DNA of 64,000 nucleotides from JADKIH01 sp964595205. Lineage in GTDB: Bacteria; Bacteroidota; Bacteroidia; AKYH767-A; 2013-40CM-41-45. A model generated the notes under the pieces. That model worked only from the letters and a program-made list of their open reading frames with translations. It had not been told where the DNA came from and made no database searches. Position 1 is the first letter of the stretch. Each line of letters begins with the position of its first letter. The position numbers were made by a program, and so were the translations under genes. The DNA lies in NCBI GenBank assembly GCA_964595205.1, contig CAZQOQ010000036.1, positions 186,001-250,000 of the forward strand. Reading direction: 5' to 3'. Positions 45,209 through 54,063 of this stretch are shown piece by piece.

Positions 45209-47188
45209 ATGTATAAAACATTATTACTTTTTGTATTCTTTTCAATTAGGATTTTTGTGGTAGCGCAAGGGGTACAAAAATTTCCCGCTGGGTTTCAAAA
45301 AGCGAACGTATCCGATGTGATGAAAAATTATAGCATCAAAGTTCACAATTCAGCAAGAATCATCGATAACCCATTACCTTTTGTTTCAGAGATGCCACCA
45401 CGTGCAACTGCTGCAAATTTAACAACCACTCCAAGCGCAGATTTTGTAATTGGAAATACTTTTTTTGATCATCAATCGTTTAGCTCTATCAGCAATCAGT
45501 TATGCGTGAACGATGATGGAACCATTTCAGCAGCATGGAACTTTTCTCCCAATGCAATCTCCTCAACAACTCCTCCATTTCCAAGTCGCGGTTCCGGTTA
45601 TAATTACTGGAATGGAACAAGCTGGTATTATCCAACAGGTCCTGCTTTAAGACAGGAATCCATACGAACTGGGTATACTAATATAGTGGTCACACCCGTT
45701 TCGGAATTATTAATTGCACATGCTTCAATCGGAGCTGCCGATTCGAATCAAATTGTAGTTTCTCACCGTGCCACTCACGGTACCGGTTCATGGACAGAAT
45801 TGTATCCATGGGGTCATTCTTTGGACGTATTTCCAAAAGCATGTGCTGCAGGTTCGAGTGGAACAAACAACAATGTATATGTTATCTTTTTAGGCGGTGG
45901 TTCTGATACGATGTCAGCCGTTACACGAACAGTAAACGGTCAGACCGGTCCGATATTTTTTTCACGCTCTACCGACGGTGGACTTACCTGGGAGCCAAAA
46001 AATGTTATTCCATTGATTGATTCAAATTTCTATAGAGGTTTTAGTGCCGATAATTATTCCATCGATGCAAAGGATAATGTTGTTGCTATCGGTTTTGGAA
46101 ATATGTTTACTGATGTTGGATTATTGAAGTCTGTCGATAACGGACAAACATGGACCAAGACAATTATTCAACAGCATCCAATTCCATTTTATAACGGTAA
46201 CCTTACTGATATCAATAACGATGGAATAAATGATACGATATTTTCAAATACCGGAGATGCGAAAGTTTTGATTGATAACGGAGGTATGGTACATGCCTGG
46301 TTTTCTTCGATGAGATATTATGCTGACACAGTAAATGATGTTAAATTATTACCATGGACAGACAGCCTGGAATATTGGAATGAAAACATGGGCCCAAATA
46401 ACTATGTCGAAATTGCCGCAACACAGGACTTCAATGGAAATGGAATACTGGATACTCCGATGACTGGACCTTCCGGTTGCACCAGGATATTACCATGGGC
46501 AGACTATAATGGTGGAATGACTATCATGCCATCTGCTGGAATCGATGCTAATGGGAAAATCTATATGGCTTATGCAGCAATTGACGAGGGAGCTGATTTG
46601 TTATTTATTTATGAATTGCATAGGCATATTTATATGATGACACTCGAACCACCGTATGATCCTGCGTATTGGACATATCCGTATGATATTATTGCATCAA
46701 TTGCTAATGGCGGCCTTGGCGAGACACAGGAGGGAGCATTTGCATGTGTAGGAAGGCGAGTAGACAATTCAAATGTATATGTATTGTATCAACGTGATGA
46801 TGCTCCAGGAACAATTAAATCCGGAAACGGTACATGCAGTGTTTTGCAAAATTATGGAAATTCAAGTGATATTGTTCTGGCTTTGGTTGATGCTGCAAGT
46901 GTAGGGCTTGCTACAAATAACAGAAACGACCTCTTCGTTAGTCAGAATTGTCCTAACCCTGCATTGGGTGTTACCTATATAAATATCAATCTTAAGAATT
47001 CCTCAGTCGTTCGTTTTGAGGTGTATGATATCATTGGGAAAAGCGTCTATTCAGAAACAAACAGGCAATTGACTGCTGGTAATCATACTTTATCTTTTAA
47101 CTCTGCAAATTTGAAACCCGGAATATATAATTATACATTATTTGCTATGGGACTTAAAGTGAGTCGTCAGATGATTGTTCAAAATTAA
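45209..47188 (+). CDS. T9SS-secreted BNR/sialidase-like propeller protein, copy B
   Basis: 659 residues, 83 bases after copy A and alike along the whole length: FPAGFQKANVSDVMKNYSIK, LCVNDDGTISAAWNFSPNAIS, SRSTDGGLTWEPKNVIPLID, KSVDNGQTWTKTIIQQ. The signal peptide (ends VVAQ) and the sorting domain (SQNCPNPALGVTYIN) are intact, so both copies look functional. Divergence is concentrated around residues 30-75 and at the linkers, suggesting an old duplication. Ligand unknown; co-transcription with copy A is likely but not shown. Confidence 0.85.
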   Translation: MYKTLLLFVFFSIRIFVVAQGVQKFPAGFQKANVSDVMKNYSIKVHNSARIIDNPLPFVSEMPPRATAANLTTTPSADFVIGNTFFDHQSFSSISNQLCVNDDGTISAAWNFSPNAISSTTPPFPSRGSGYNYWNGTSWYYPTGPALRQESIRTGYTNIVVTPVSELLIAHASIGAADSNQIVVSHRATHGTGSWTELYPWGHSLDVFPKACAAGSSGTNNNVYVIFLGGGSDTMSAVTRTVNGQTGPIFFSRSTDGGLTWEPKNVIPLIDSNFYRGFSADNYSIDAKDNVVAIGFGNMFTDVGLLKSVDNGQTWTKTIIQQHPIPFYNGNLTDINNDGINDTIFSNTGDAKVLIDNGGMVHAWFSSMRYYADTVNDVKLLPWTDSLEYWNENMGPNNYVEIAATQDFNGNGILDTPMTGPSGCTRILPWADYNGGMTIMPSAGIDANGKIYMAYAAIDEGADLLFIYELHRHIYMMTLEPPYDPAYWTYPYDIIASIANGGLGETQEGAFACVGRRVDNSNVYVLYQRDDAPGTIKSGNGTCSVLQNYGNSSDIVLALVDAASVGLATNNRNDLFVSQNCPNPALGVTYININLKNSSVVRFEVYDIIGKSVYSETNRQLTAGNHTLSFNSANLKPGIYNYTLFAMGLKVSRQMIVQN

Positions 47189-47215
47189 TTTTGTGTCTTA
47201 ACATTGATGGTTATA

Positions 47216-47244
47216 TTGCTTCAAAAATTTTAGTGTTACTTTTG
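47216..47244 (+). promoter_or_regulatory. Consensus promoter upstream of the EIHP protein gene
   Basis: TTG at 47216-47218, an 18-bp spacer, TACTTTTG (exact TAnnTTTG) at 47237-47244. The ATG at 47266 follows after 21 bases. Confidence 0.65.
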
Positions 47245-47265
47245 TTCTTTGATTCAAAGTGAAGA

Positions 47266-48363
47266 ATGCATTTTATTAAATCCGCCAAACATTTTAATTT
47301 ATTTTATTATCTCTTCGTTTTATTTTCTAATTTTTTGTTTCATGAATCATTTAGCCAGAATTTTATATTCAATTCATCATTTATTCAAACATGCAGTAAA
47401 GAAGAAATTCAAAAACGGGACAGCATTATAAATTACTTTTACGGAGTAGCTGGAACCGGATTTATCAGCAATGAAGAATGGATCGGAATGTGTGAAGCAG
47501 AATACCAATGGGGCGGTCCCTGGCGGCCGGTTGATGGATTTAAGCATGCTCTATGTGGTAAAATATTCGTCAAGAAGAATAAAAATATTTTCAGGAGCGA
47601 TAAAAAACAAAAGTATCATCTCGTTTCAGATGGCGATGGCGACATGGTCTTTTATATATTTCCGGATTCATCTTTTCAATCATTGCTTTCAAAATCATTG
47701 CGACCACGGGGTCATCACTTCGTAGATTCTGCTATCGCCTGTGAAGTCGCCATCAAAGAGCCCGGCAACACCATCGAAACTGATGCCGCAACATTTTTTG
47801 AAAGCCTCAACCTGGATTCTCTGCAGTATAAGTCTGTCGGTGTCTATGGCCCATGGGTAAGCGATGTCCATCATAATAATAGTCCGGAGATTCATCCAAT
47901 ACAACAAATGTGGACCAGTGAACAAAAGGAGAATGGCGCTGTCGAATATAACCTGTATTCATTTTTAGATAATAGTTCCAGGTTCAACGAAAGGAAAAAT
48001 TACCCGGATTCATGTTTTCTTAAACCATGGGTAACGGCTCCATTGATAAATGATTTTTATATACCGTTTCAGTTTTCTTTAAAGGAGACAAAACAGCTTG
48101 TGTTCGATATCTCAATGCCTTCATCTTATAATATTAATTTCTACGATTCAGCAGAAAAGAAACTTCAATTATTCATTGATGATAAGTTGAGATTGACAGT
48201 AAATAAGCCTGGTAATGTATTTCCAAAAGTAAGTGTTTTTAAACTTTGCAGAGCAGGCAATGATTCCATTCATGGATGTTTGAAAATAGAAACTTCAATT
48301 GGAATTGCTGGTATGAAAACAGGGGCTCATGCATTTTTAAAAATTGTGAAAGAGGAAAAATAA
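47266..48363 (+). CDS. Secreted protein of unknown function with EIHP motif
   Basis: 365 residues. Hydrophobic leader ends FSQ near residue 31. No sorting domain at the C-terminus, so it is probably periplasmic. Motifs worth noting: AEYQWGGPWRPVDGFKHALC (about 75-95), LVSDGDGDMVFYIFP (DGDGD, maybe calcium-binding) and VYGPWVSDVHHNNSPEIHP (about 198-217). The last recalls secreted proteins in which a GPWV-D-x-H...EIHP stretch forms a metal-binding pocket; I recall the motif but no family name. Function is unknown. Own promoter upstream; no partner gene evident. Confidence 0.7.
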   Translation: MHFIKSAKHFNLFYYLFVLFSNFLFHESFSQNFIFNSSFIQTCSKEEIQKRDSIINYFYGVAGTGFISNEEWIGMCEAEYQWGGPWRPVDGFKHALCGKIFVKKNKNIFRSDKKQKYHLVSDGDGDMVFYIFPDSSFQSLLSKSLRPRGHHFVDSAIACEVAIKEPGNTIETDAATFFESLNLDSLQYKSVGVYGPWVSDVHHNNSPEIHPIQQMWTSEQKENGAVEYNLYSFLDNSSRFNERKNYPDSCFLKPWVTAPLINDFYIPFQFSLKETKQLVFDISMPSSYNINFYDSAEKKLQLFIDDKLRLTVNKPGNVFPKVSVFKLCRAGNDSIHGCLKIETSIGIAGMKTGAHAFLKIVKEEK

Positions 48364-48434
48364 TTTTTTTTTAATGATGCTATTTTATAATTTGAAGGTT
48401 TTAATTAAAAATGTCTATCATTCACTTTTGTAGC

Positions 48435-48442
48435 TATCTTTG
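48435..48442 (+). promoter_or_regulatory. -7 box (TATCTTTG) upstream of a barrel protein gene
   Basis: Exact TAnnTTTG, 11 bases before the ATG at 48454. The implied leader is very short, and no TTG is found at 19 bp. Confidence 0.35.
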
Positions 48443-48453
48443 TCATCAATATT

Positions 48454-49194
48454 ATGAGAAGATTATCAAACCATTCATTTTCTTTTTTGTTTTTCTTTCT
48501 TTTGTTAATTCGACCTGTACAAAGCCAGGTAATTATCTCCCTCGTTCTTGGAGACAAACTTAACAGCGGCACCATCGAATTCGGTCTCGAAGGTGGCGCC
48601 AATTTCCCAACCATCAGCGGTCTCAATGGTAAAGCCAAAGCCAATTTCAATCTGGGATTTTATTTCGACATAAAGACGAAGAACCCTTCATGGTTAGTGC
48701 ATACAGGGGTCATGGTAAAATCTGTTTTGGGAAGCGCTGAGCTGCCTGTCTATTTATTGAATGACGCCAACCTGGATAGTTCTTTTGAAAACGGAAAAGT
48801 AAATCGCAGACTCAATTATTTCAACGTGCCATTGATGATGAAATATAAAATCAATAAAAATATTTTCGCCCAGGGAGGAATCATGCCTTCGCTTCGTTAT
48901 AAATCATACGACGTATTTTCTAATGAAATCGATGATGACGATCTTGAATACAAAAAGGAAATCAGTGATCAGTTTCACCAAATCGATTTCGGATTGATCG
49001 CCGGCTTCGGCTACAGGCTCATGGGAGGAAACGGCATGAACCTGAGTGTGCAATATTATTATGGTCTTACCGACATTACCATCGATGATACGACTCCCGC
49101 ACAATACAACCGTTCGCTTTTTTTGTTTGTAGGTATTCCGATTGGTGCCGGCAAGGCCAGGGAACGCGAAAAAAATAAAGGCGAACTGCAATAG
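48454..49194 (+). CDS. PorT-family outer-membrane beta-barrel protein
   Basis: 246 residues. Signal peptide ends VQSQ (about residue 24). The mature part has the eight-strand barrel pattern of the PorT/OMP_b-brl_2 family: FGLEGGANFPTISGLNGKAK, FNLGFYFDI, LNYFNVPLMMKYKINKN and a GLIAGFGYRLMGGNGMNLSVQYYYGLTDI segment. These are small barrels common in Bacteroidota; some assist T9SS, but most have no known role. The C-terminus (RKREREKNKGELQ-like) is charged and extends past the last strand. It is convergent with the gene at 49348. Confidence 0.82.
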   Translation: MRRLSNHSFSFLFFFLLLIRPVQSQVIISLVLGDKLNSGTIEFGLEGGANFPTISGLNGKAKANFNLGFYFDIKTKNPSWLVHTGVMVKSVLGSAELPVYLLNDANLDSSFENGKVNRRLNYFNVPLMMKYKINKNIFAQGGIMPSLRYKSYDVFSNEIDDDDLEYKKEISDQFHQIDFGLIAGFGYRLMGGNGMNLSVQYYYGLTDITIDDTTPAQYNRSLFLFVGIPIGAGKAREREKNKGELQ

Positions 49195-49347
49195 GGAAGC
49201 CCGGAAATAAATTTTCTTCATTGTACTTTGCGTAACTGCATTAAACACAAAGGATACAAAGGCTACACAAACAGGATTTAACTGACGAGTAAAAATAATC
49301 TATAAAGACTTCGCTCTTTTTATATTTCGTGTTTCAATACATCTCTT

Positions 49348-50463
49348 CTATAATCCAAACCTGTACTGTAAGCCTGTCAGGATCTGATTACGCGTTCCGA
49401 GAAAACCATATTCAAAACGGATCATCCAATTCTTGCTGTACTGATATTGCGTTCCAATGATAAAGTTCCACATATTCTTCGGTCTCTTATCGAGTGAATA
49501 TTGAACGGTTGAGGTTTCAGCATCATTGAGAGATTCATCCAGGCCGTTCAGGAATCCGCCCGCGGCGGTGAGAGCACGATTTGCCGCTTCATGTTTTGCG
49601 ACATTTACAGGGTTCTTCTGTTCGACAGATGAAAGTCCATTCCACCATGCATCAACATTCTGATTTGCATTGTCGACCTGTGCAAGGCCATTATCCACCT
49701 TGGCCTGGAGTCCGTCAGTATCAAATAATTCACTCACCTCAAGAGACCCTTCCGTTCCGGAATTAAGTTTGAGGCGGAATCCTCCGACCCAGAAAGCAAT
49801 ATTACTCTCAGGTCTTTTAAACTTGAAAGTTTTTCCCATGCGCGGACCGAAAACATATGAGAATGCCGGCTTGCTCAATTCGTCGATGTCGTTCCAGGCA
49901 AAATTCATATCGAGTGCAAGCCAGCCTCCACCCACACCGATTGTAGGCGTAATGCCAAAGCCAACAGTCGTTGCCTGGAATTCAGCCTTCGAATTAAGTG
50001 AAATGATATTATTCCAGTTTCCCGAGGAATCAGGAATAAAAATTCCGTAATCGACAGACGTTGAAAGATTGCTGCGGGCGAAGACACCATAGATGCTCAG
50101 GAATGGGAAAAGCCAGATGTCTGGACGAAAATTCACACCCTGGCCTTCAGAAATCGCATTTTCGAAACGTATCACTTCACTGAGGTCGTACATTTCATTA
50201 TTATTGAATCCCACTTTCAGGTTTTCTATGATGAGATCGGATTTCTGCCAGAGATAATTGATGCCCAATCCGGCAGAATAAGGAAGGTTGAATCCTCTCT
50301 TAGTGGCTTGTGCGCCCAATATTGGTAAGATATATGGATATTCTGATTTTTTAATGCTGTCTATTTCGGCAGCATTTTTCTTTCCGACGACTTTATTTGA
50401 ATATACCTGGCAAAAGGAATGAAAATTGGCAAGGATGAAGATCAGCAACAGAATTTTTTTCAT
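49348..50463 (-). CDS. Outer-membrane barrel protein of unknown function
   Basis: 371 residues. Signal peptide ends FCQ (about residue 19). The N-terminal two-thirds and the C-terminus are strand-rich with aromatic girdles, and the protein ends GLQYRFGL, a barrel-like terminus. A helical, charged insertion (about 245-315, VDNGLAQVDNANQNVDAWWNG ... GGFLNGLDESLNDAE) interrupts it and may form a plug or periplasmic arm. Family not recognised; length and layout fit a 12-16-stranded transport protein. It has a consensus promoter 57 bases upstream on the minus strand. Confidence 0.7.
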   Translation of the reverse strand: MKKILLLIFILANFHSFCQVYSNKVVGKKNAAEIDSIKKSEYPYILPILGAQATKRGFNLPYSAGLGINYLWQKSDLIIENLKVGFNNNEMYDLSEVIRFENAISEGQGVNFRPDIWLFPFLSIYGVFARSNLSTSVDYGIFIPDSSGNWNNIISLNSKAEFQATTVGFGITPTIGVGGGWLALDMNFAWNDIDELSKPAFSYVFGPRMGKTFKFKRPESNIAFWVGGFRLKLNSGTEGSLEVSELFDTDGLQAKVDNGLAQVDNANQNVDAWWNGLSSVEQKNPVNVAKHEAANRALTAAGGFLNGLDESLNDAETSTVQYSLDKRPKNMWNFIIGTQYQYSKNWMIRFEYGFLGTRNQILTGLQYRFGL

Positions 50464-50519
50464 AGTTACCCGGTTGTTTAAAAAGGTATTTTTTCATATT
50501 TACTTAATGGTAAGATTAT

Positions 50520-50549
50520 CAAAAATAGAAAATTTATGCCTAACGACAA
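50520..50549 (-). promoter_or_regulatory. Consensus Bacteroidota promoter
   Basis: On the minus strand: TTG (50549-50547), a 19-bp spacer and TATTTTTG (50527-50520), an exact TTG-N19-TAnnTTTG. It would transcribe the barrel protein gene starting at 50463. Confidence 0.75.
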
Positions 50550-50799
50550 TGTTTAAGTATTCGAGTATTGGCTCATTTTAAAAATACTACATTATACTTC
50601 CAATCTACCCACAGGTTCTCCACCAGCTGGCGGATGACGGCCGTGAAGGTTGCCGGTATGTCGTCCGGTTTCTGCCGAACCAGGATTGATAAAAGAAACA
50701 AACTTTGTACGATGGAAACCGGACAACATTCACGCGAATGGACAATCGTCATCTCGAAGAGCAATTTCATTAAGTAAAACACAAAAATATACTAAGTAA

Positions 50800-50852
50800 A
50801 TGCATTTAAAAATGCAGGCCCTTTAGGGCCGCACTCATAATTATATAAAGAG
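50800..50852. repeat. Cluster of three small palindromes
   Basis: TGCATTT-AA-AAATGCA, then GGCCC (50817-50821)-TTTA-GGGCC (50826-50830), then CACTC and GAGTG flanking an AT-rich loop. Possibly a transcription terminator or a REP-like element; not resolved. Confidence 0.4.
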
Positions 50853-50887
50853 TGATCAGAATCATAATAATGTTTGATCTCCGGCAA

Positions 50888-50917
50888 TTGAAAATGTTTG
50901 CCCTGGGTATAATTTTA
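50888..50917 (+). promoter_or_regulatory. Candidate promoter of the coiled-coil lipoprotein gene
   Basis: TTG at 50888-50890, a 19-bp spacer, TAATTTTA at 50910-50917 (one mismatch to TAnnTTTG). The ATG at 50944 follows after 26 bases. Confidence 0.6.
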
Positions 50918-50943
50918 CAATGGAATTTAAATAAGTATTAACC

Positions 50944-51804
50944 ATGAAATCAATTATTTTATTAGCAGTCACTGCATTGATAATGACAGCCTGCGGAGAA
51001 AAAAAGGAGACAACAAGTTTTAATCGTGAAAGGGATTCTCTTGTGTCCGTTATTAACCAAAGAGATGCCACGATAAATGATTTCCTTTCAATTAACAGTG
51101 AGATAGAAAAAAACCTTGATGCGATTGCCGTCAGGGAAGGCGCTATTTCTACAAGTGTAATGAATAATATCGAACTTAAACCCACACAGGCTGATCGGAT
51201 CAACGAAGATATTGCTGCCATTAATAATCTCATGCAGCAGAACCGAAAGAAAATTGACGAGTTTAACATGAAACTCAAAGATTCAAAATCACAGTCAGCG
51301 GAATATCAAAAAATGATCGAACATTTGAATGAGCGGATTGCAGTCAAAGACGACCAATTGACAACATTAAATAAGAAACTCTCCGCAACGAATCTGAGGA
51401 TGACAAACCTGGAGACTTCCGTTTATATACTTACGGCACAGAATCAATCCCAGGCCAGGACCATTCAACGGCAGACTACTGCATTGCATACTGCGTATTA
51501 TGTAGTCGGAGAGTCAAAAGAGTTGCGCGACAAGAAAATAATCAGCAAGACTGGTGGGCTTCTTGGTATTGGCCGCACTTCACAGCTTGATCCGAATATC
51601 GACAACAGCAATTTTGAAAAGATCGATTATATGCAGATGAGTAATATCGGCATCAACAGCAAGGATGCGAAAATTATTACTTCTCATCCTTCTGACTCAT
51701 ATATACTGGAGAAAGACCAGAATAAGAAAATCACAAATCTTCATATAACTGATCCTGATAAATTCTGGAGTGCTTCCAAATACCTGGTCGTAGTCAGGGA
51801 TTAA
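50944..51804 (+). CDS. Coiled-coil lipoprotein (Cbp1-like family)
   Basis: 286 residues. Lipobox LIMTAC (Cys17). Residues 27-165 are a long heptad-rich coiled coil with many Glu/Lys/Asn. The C-terminal 110 residues are globular and conserved in Bacteroidota: LHTAYYVVGESKELRDK, GGLLGIGRT, IITSHPSDSYIL and a terminal ITDPDKFWSASKYLVVV. I recall this C-terminal pattern in proteins annotated as Cbp1-type collagen-binding adhesins, but adhesion has not been shown for most. The lipoprotein is likely at the outer membrane. Single-gene unit with a promoter and a strong terminator. Confidence 0.75.
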   Translation: MKSIILLAVTALIMTACGEKKETTSFNRERDSLVSVINQRDATINDFLSINSEIEKNLDAIAVREGAISTSVMNNIELKPTQADRINEDIAAINNLMQQNRKKIDEFNMKLKDSKSQSAEYQKMIEHLNERIAVKDDQLTTLNKKLSATNLRMTNLETSVYILTAQNQSQARTIQRQTTALHTAYYVVGESKELRDKKIISKTGGLLGIGRTSQLDPNIDNSNFEKIDYMQMSNIGINSKDAKIITSHPSDSYILEKDQNKKITNLHITDPDKFWSASKYLVVVRD

Positions 51805-51895
51805 TAACTTTCAATCTCATTCGTTGTTTTCTGAACAACGGATCTTCAAAATATATTCTTAAGAGTTTCTGTTCATCAGAAGCAATTAACGAAAG

Positions 51896-51936
51896 AAAAG
51901 AGAAAGGCGTGTTGTGCGTTTTTCTCTTTTTTATTT
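51896..51936 (+). terminator. Intrinsic terminator
   Basis: A 14-bp stem (51896-51909 with 51917-51930, two G-U pairs), a 7-base loop, then TTATTT. It lies 91 bases after the lipoprotein stop and insulates it from the response regulator. Confidence 0.88.
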
Positions 51937-52002
51937 GAACAACCAATCAACTTCAAATTTGCTACTGATTTTATTCGTTAATTTGGAATTCTGTTAACGA
52001 TT

Positions 52003-52683
52003 ATGAAATTACTGATTGTAGAAGATGAACCAGAGATGCTTCTTTCGGTTCGCTCTTATCTTGAGTCTGAGAATTTTATTTGCGACACCGCCGGAGATTA
52101 CATGGAAGGGAGCGAAAAAATAGCTACATACCGCTACGATTGTGTAATCATCGACATTACACTGCCAAATGGAAGCGGAATAGATCTGGTTCATGAGTTG
52201 AAGCAGGCATTTCCTGAAACCGGTATCATAATCATTTCCGCAAAAAATTCACTTGATGATAAGATAAAGGGTTTCAATGAAGGAACGGATGATTACCTGA
52301 CAAAGCCTTTTCATCTTTCAGAACTTAATGCGCGTGTAAAGGCACTGATCAGGAGAAAAAATTTCAGCGGCTCTGATGTTTTGCAGTGCGGAAATGATAT
52401 TACAATTGATCTGCAGGCTAAAAAAGTGGTTGTAAAGAAAAGCGAATTGAGCCTGACTCTGAAGGAGTATCAACTGCTCGTATATCTTGCATCGGGGAAA
52501 AATAAAGTCTTCACAAAGGAAGCCATTGCTGAACATCTTTGGGGTAGTAACATGGATCAGGCGGATTCTTTCGCTTTTATATATACACACATAAAAAATC
52601 TGAGGCGTAAAATCACTGACGCCGGAGGAAAAGATCCTGTCAGAACCGTTTACGGCCTGGGTTATAAATTCGATGCGGCATGA
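52003..52683 (+). CDS. OmpR-family response regulator
   Basis: 226 residues. Receiver: acidic residues in IVEDEPE (5-11), phospho-acceptor Asp51 in IIDITLPNGSG, Ser (IIISAKN) and Lys (LTKPF). The C-terminal winged helix ends RTVYGLGYKFDAA. First gene of a two-component operon; its TGA overlaps the kinase ATG (ATGA, 52680-52683), which fixes stoichiometry by coupled translation. The upstream region contains TTAATTTG, near the -7 consensus, but spacing to TTTG is short (16 bp). Its probable target is the PepSY-like protein gene downstream, by analogy with other two-component/PepSY clusters. Confidence 0.95.
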   Translation: MKLLIVEDEPEMLLSVRSYLESENFICDTAGDYMEGSEKIATYRYDCVIIDITLPNGSGIDLVHELKQAFPETGIIIISAKNSLDDKIKGFNEGTDDYLTKPFHLSELNARVKALIRRKNFSGSDVLQCGNDITIDLQAKKVVVKKSELSLTLKEYQLLVYLASGKNKVFTKEAIAEHLWGSNMDQADSFAFIYTHIKNLRRKITDAGGKDPVRTVYGLGYKFDAA

Positions 52684-53945
52684 GCTTGCTTAATCGGATC
52701 ATGATTTATTATGTCCTGATTTCCCTCGCCATATTTTCTGCCGGCGGATACATTTTTTATTATTCCTTCAGGAAGGAAATTTATGAAGAGTTGGATGAGA
52801 AAATGCGTGACGAGAAGAGGAACATCGAAAGGCAGCTGTCAACAACGGATTCCGTTGCGCCTTTTGTAACAGGAATTAATTTCATGGTTTACATTGAACC
52901 GTTTTCCGGTTCGGTGGATAAGAAATACATCCAACGGAAGGACACTGTGATTTATAATGAATTTGAGGGGAATATTCCTTTCAGGCAATGGAGGTTTTTT
53001 GCCAGAGGGGTTACAGAAAATTACCAGGTAACCATACGCAACTCACTCATCGACATTGAGGATCTATCAGAAGAACTCACAAGGTTTCTCATTTATGGTT
53101 TTTTAGCTTTTATAATTGCTTCCCTGGCTGTGAATTATCTGGCGCTTAAGAAAATATTATTACCTTTTAATGAAGCACTGGAAAAAATCAAACGCTATGG
53201 ATTGAAAAACTCGGCCGTCATGGAATTTGCTCCCACACATACCCGCGAATTCAATGAACTTAATGAGGTGTTGGCAAACATGTCCAAACGGATTCATAAC
53301 GATTTTCTCAATATGAAGGAGTATACTGAAAATGCCTCGCATGAAATTCAGACTCCGCTTGCAATTATTAATTCGAAGATTGAATTGCTGATGCAGAATG
53401 AAAACCTGGATGAGTCGCAGGCCGAATTGCTGGCAGGCGCTTATGAAGCCGCCAACAGGTTGTCACGATTGAATCAGTCTCTGATCATGTTATCGAGAAT
53501 CGAAAACAGGGAATTTAATGATGCAATAAAAGTAAACTTATCAGAAGAGATTATTAAGATGACGGAAAAACTGAAGGAGCAATTCGACCTGAAAAATATC
53601 CGCATCTCCCTTTCAGTCAATCGGCCATTCAGTGTGATGATACATCCGATACTGGCAGAAATTTTTCTTCAGAATATACTGTCGAACGTAATGAGATATA
53701 CACCAGAAAACGGGCGACTTCACATTGAATCGGATGAGCATTTTTTGAAAGTAAGCAACAGCGGGGATCCGCTGCCGTTTTCTCCTGATAAGATCTTTCA
53801 ACGGTTTACCAAATCAGGTGTCAACAGCCGTTCACTCGGAATCGGATTGTCACTCGTGAAGAAAATCGCCGATATTTTTTCAATTCATATCGATTATCAT
53901 TATTCGAAGGAAGAATCTTTGCATGTCTTTATTATCAGCAAATGA
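52680..53945 (+). CDS. Sensor histidine kinase
   Basis: 421 residues. Membrane helices at about 7-28 and 137-160 flank a periplasmic region of about 105 residues. A HAMP-like linker leads to the H-box ENASHEIQTP with phospho-acceptor His221. The N-box is NILSNVMRY, and the D/G boxes are VSNSGDPLPF and LGIGLSLV. The ATP lid is short (QRFTKSGVNSRS), as in many Bacteroidota kinases. Its start overlaps the regulator stop by 4 bases. The signal is unknown; the neighbouring PepSY-like protein may take part in sensing. Confidence 0.95.
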   Translation: MSLLNRIMIYYVLISLAIFSAGGYIFYYSFRKEIYEELDEKMRDEKRNIERQLSTTDSVAPFVTGINFMVYIEPFSGSVDKKYIQRKDTVIYNEFEGNIPFRQWRFFARGVTENYQVTIRNSLIDIEDLSEELTRFLIYGFLAFIIASLAVNYLALKKILLPFNEALEKIKRYGLKNSAVMEFAPTHTREFNELNEVLANMSKRIHNDFLNMKEYTENASHEIQTPLAIINSKIELLMQNENLDESQAELLAGAYEAANRLSRLNQSLIMLSRIENREFNDAIKVNLSEEIIKMTEKLKEQFDLKNIRISLSVNRPFSVMIHPILAEIFLQNILSNVMRYTPENGRLHIESDEHFLKVSNSGDPLPFSPDKIFQRFTKSGVNSRSLGIGLSLVKKIADIFSIHIDYHYSKEESLHVFIISK

Positions 53946-54008
53946 TGTTTTTCTTAAATACAAAAAGCTGTTAAAATTCCTCCCGGTAGTATTATTGCCA
54001 ACTTCAAA

Positions 54009-54036
54009 TTTGCTTCAGATTTGGGAATTAATTTTG
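54009..54036 (+). promoter_or_regulatory. Candidate promoter of the PepSY/SdiA-regulated fusion
   Basis: TAATTTTG (exact TAnnTTTG) at 54029-54036, 27 bases before the ATG at 54064. TTTG at 54009-54012 is 16 bp upstream, shorter than the usual 19. This gene may be read from its own promoter as well as from the kinase operon. Confidence 0.45.
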
Positions 54037-54063
54037 ACCATCAGAAAACAGAAGCCATTCATC

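Larger units (their letters stand above)
50464..50943. other. 480-base intergenic region with promoters and inverted repeats
   Basis: It holds a minus-strand promoter (50520-50549) and a plus-strand promoter (50888-50917). Between them, a stretch (about 50590-50760) is more GC-rich than its flanks. It contains the 10-bp inverted repeat GTCCGGTTTC (50663-50672) / GAAACCGGAC (50715-50724) and several short open frames on both strands, none convincing. Further right, 50800-50852 has three small palindromes. Confidence 0.6.

Noticed and set aside
43161..47188. Active sialidases
   Set aside because: BNR-like turns are present, but I cannot find the arginine triad or the Tyr/Glu pair needed for sialidase activity.
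50568..50782. Two 69-codon frames on opposite strands over the same bases
   Set aside because: They overlap almost completely, neither has a recognisable domain, and the region is better described as a patch of inverted repeats.
53923..54063. Earlier ATG for the PepSY/SdiA protein
   Set aside because: It starts inside the kinase gene and puts 47 residues before the signal peptide; a -7 box lies between it and the later ATG.
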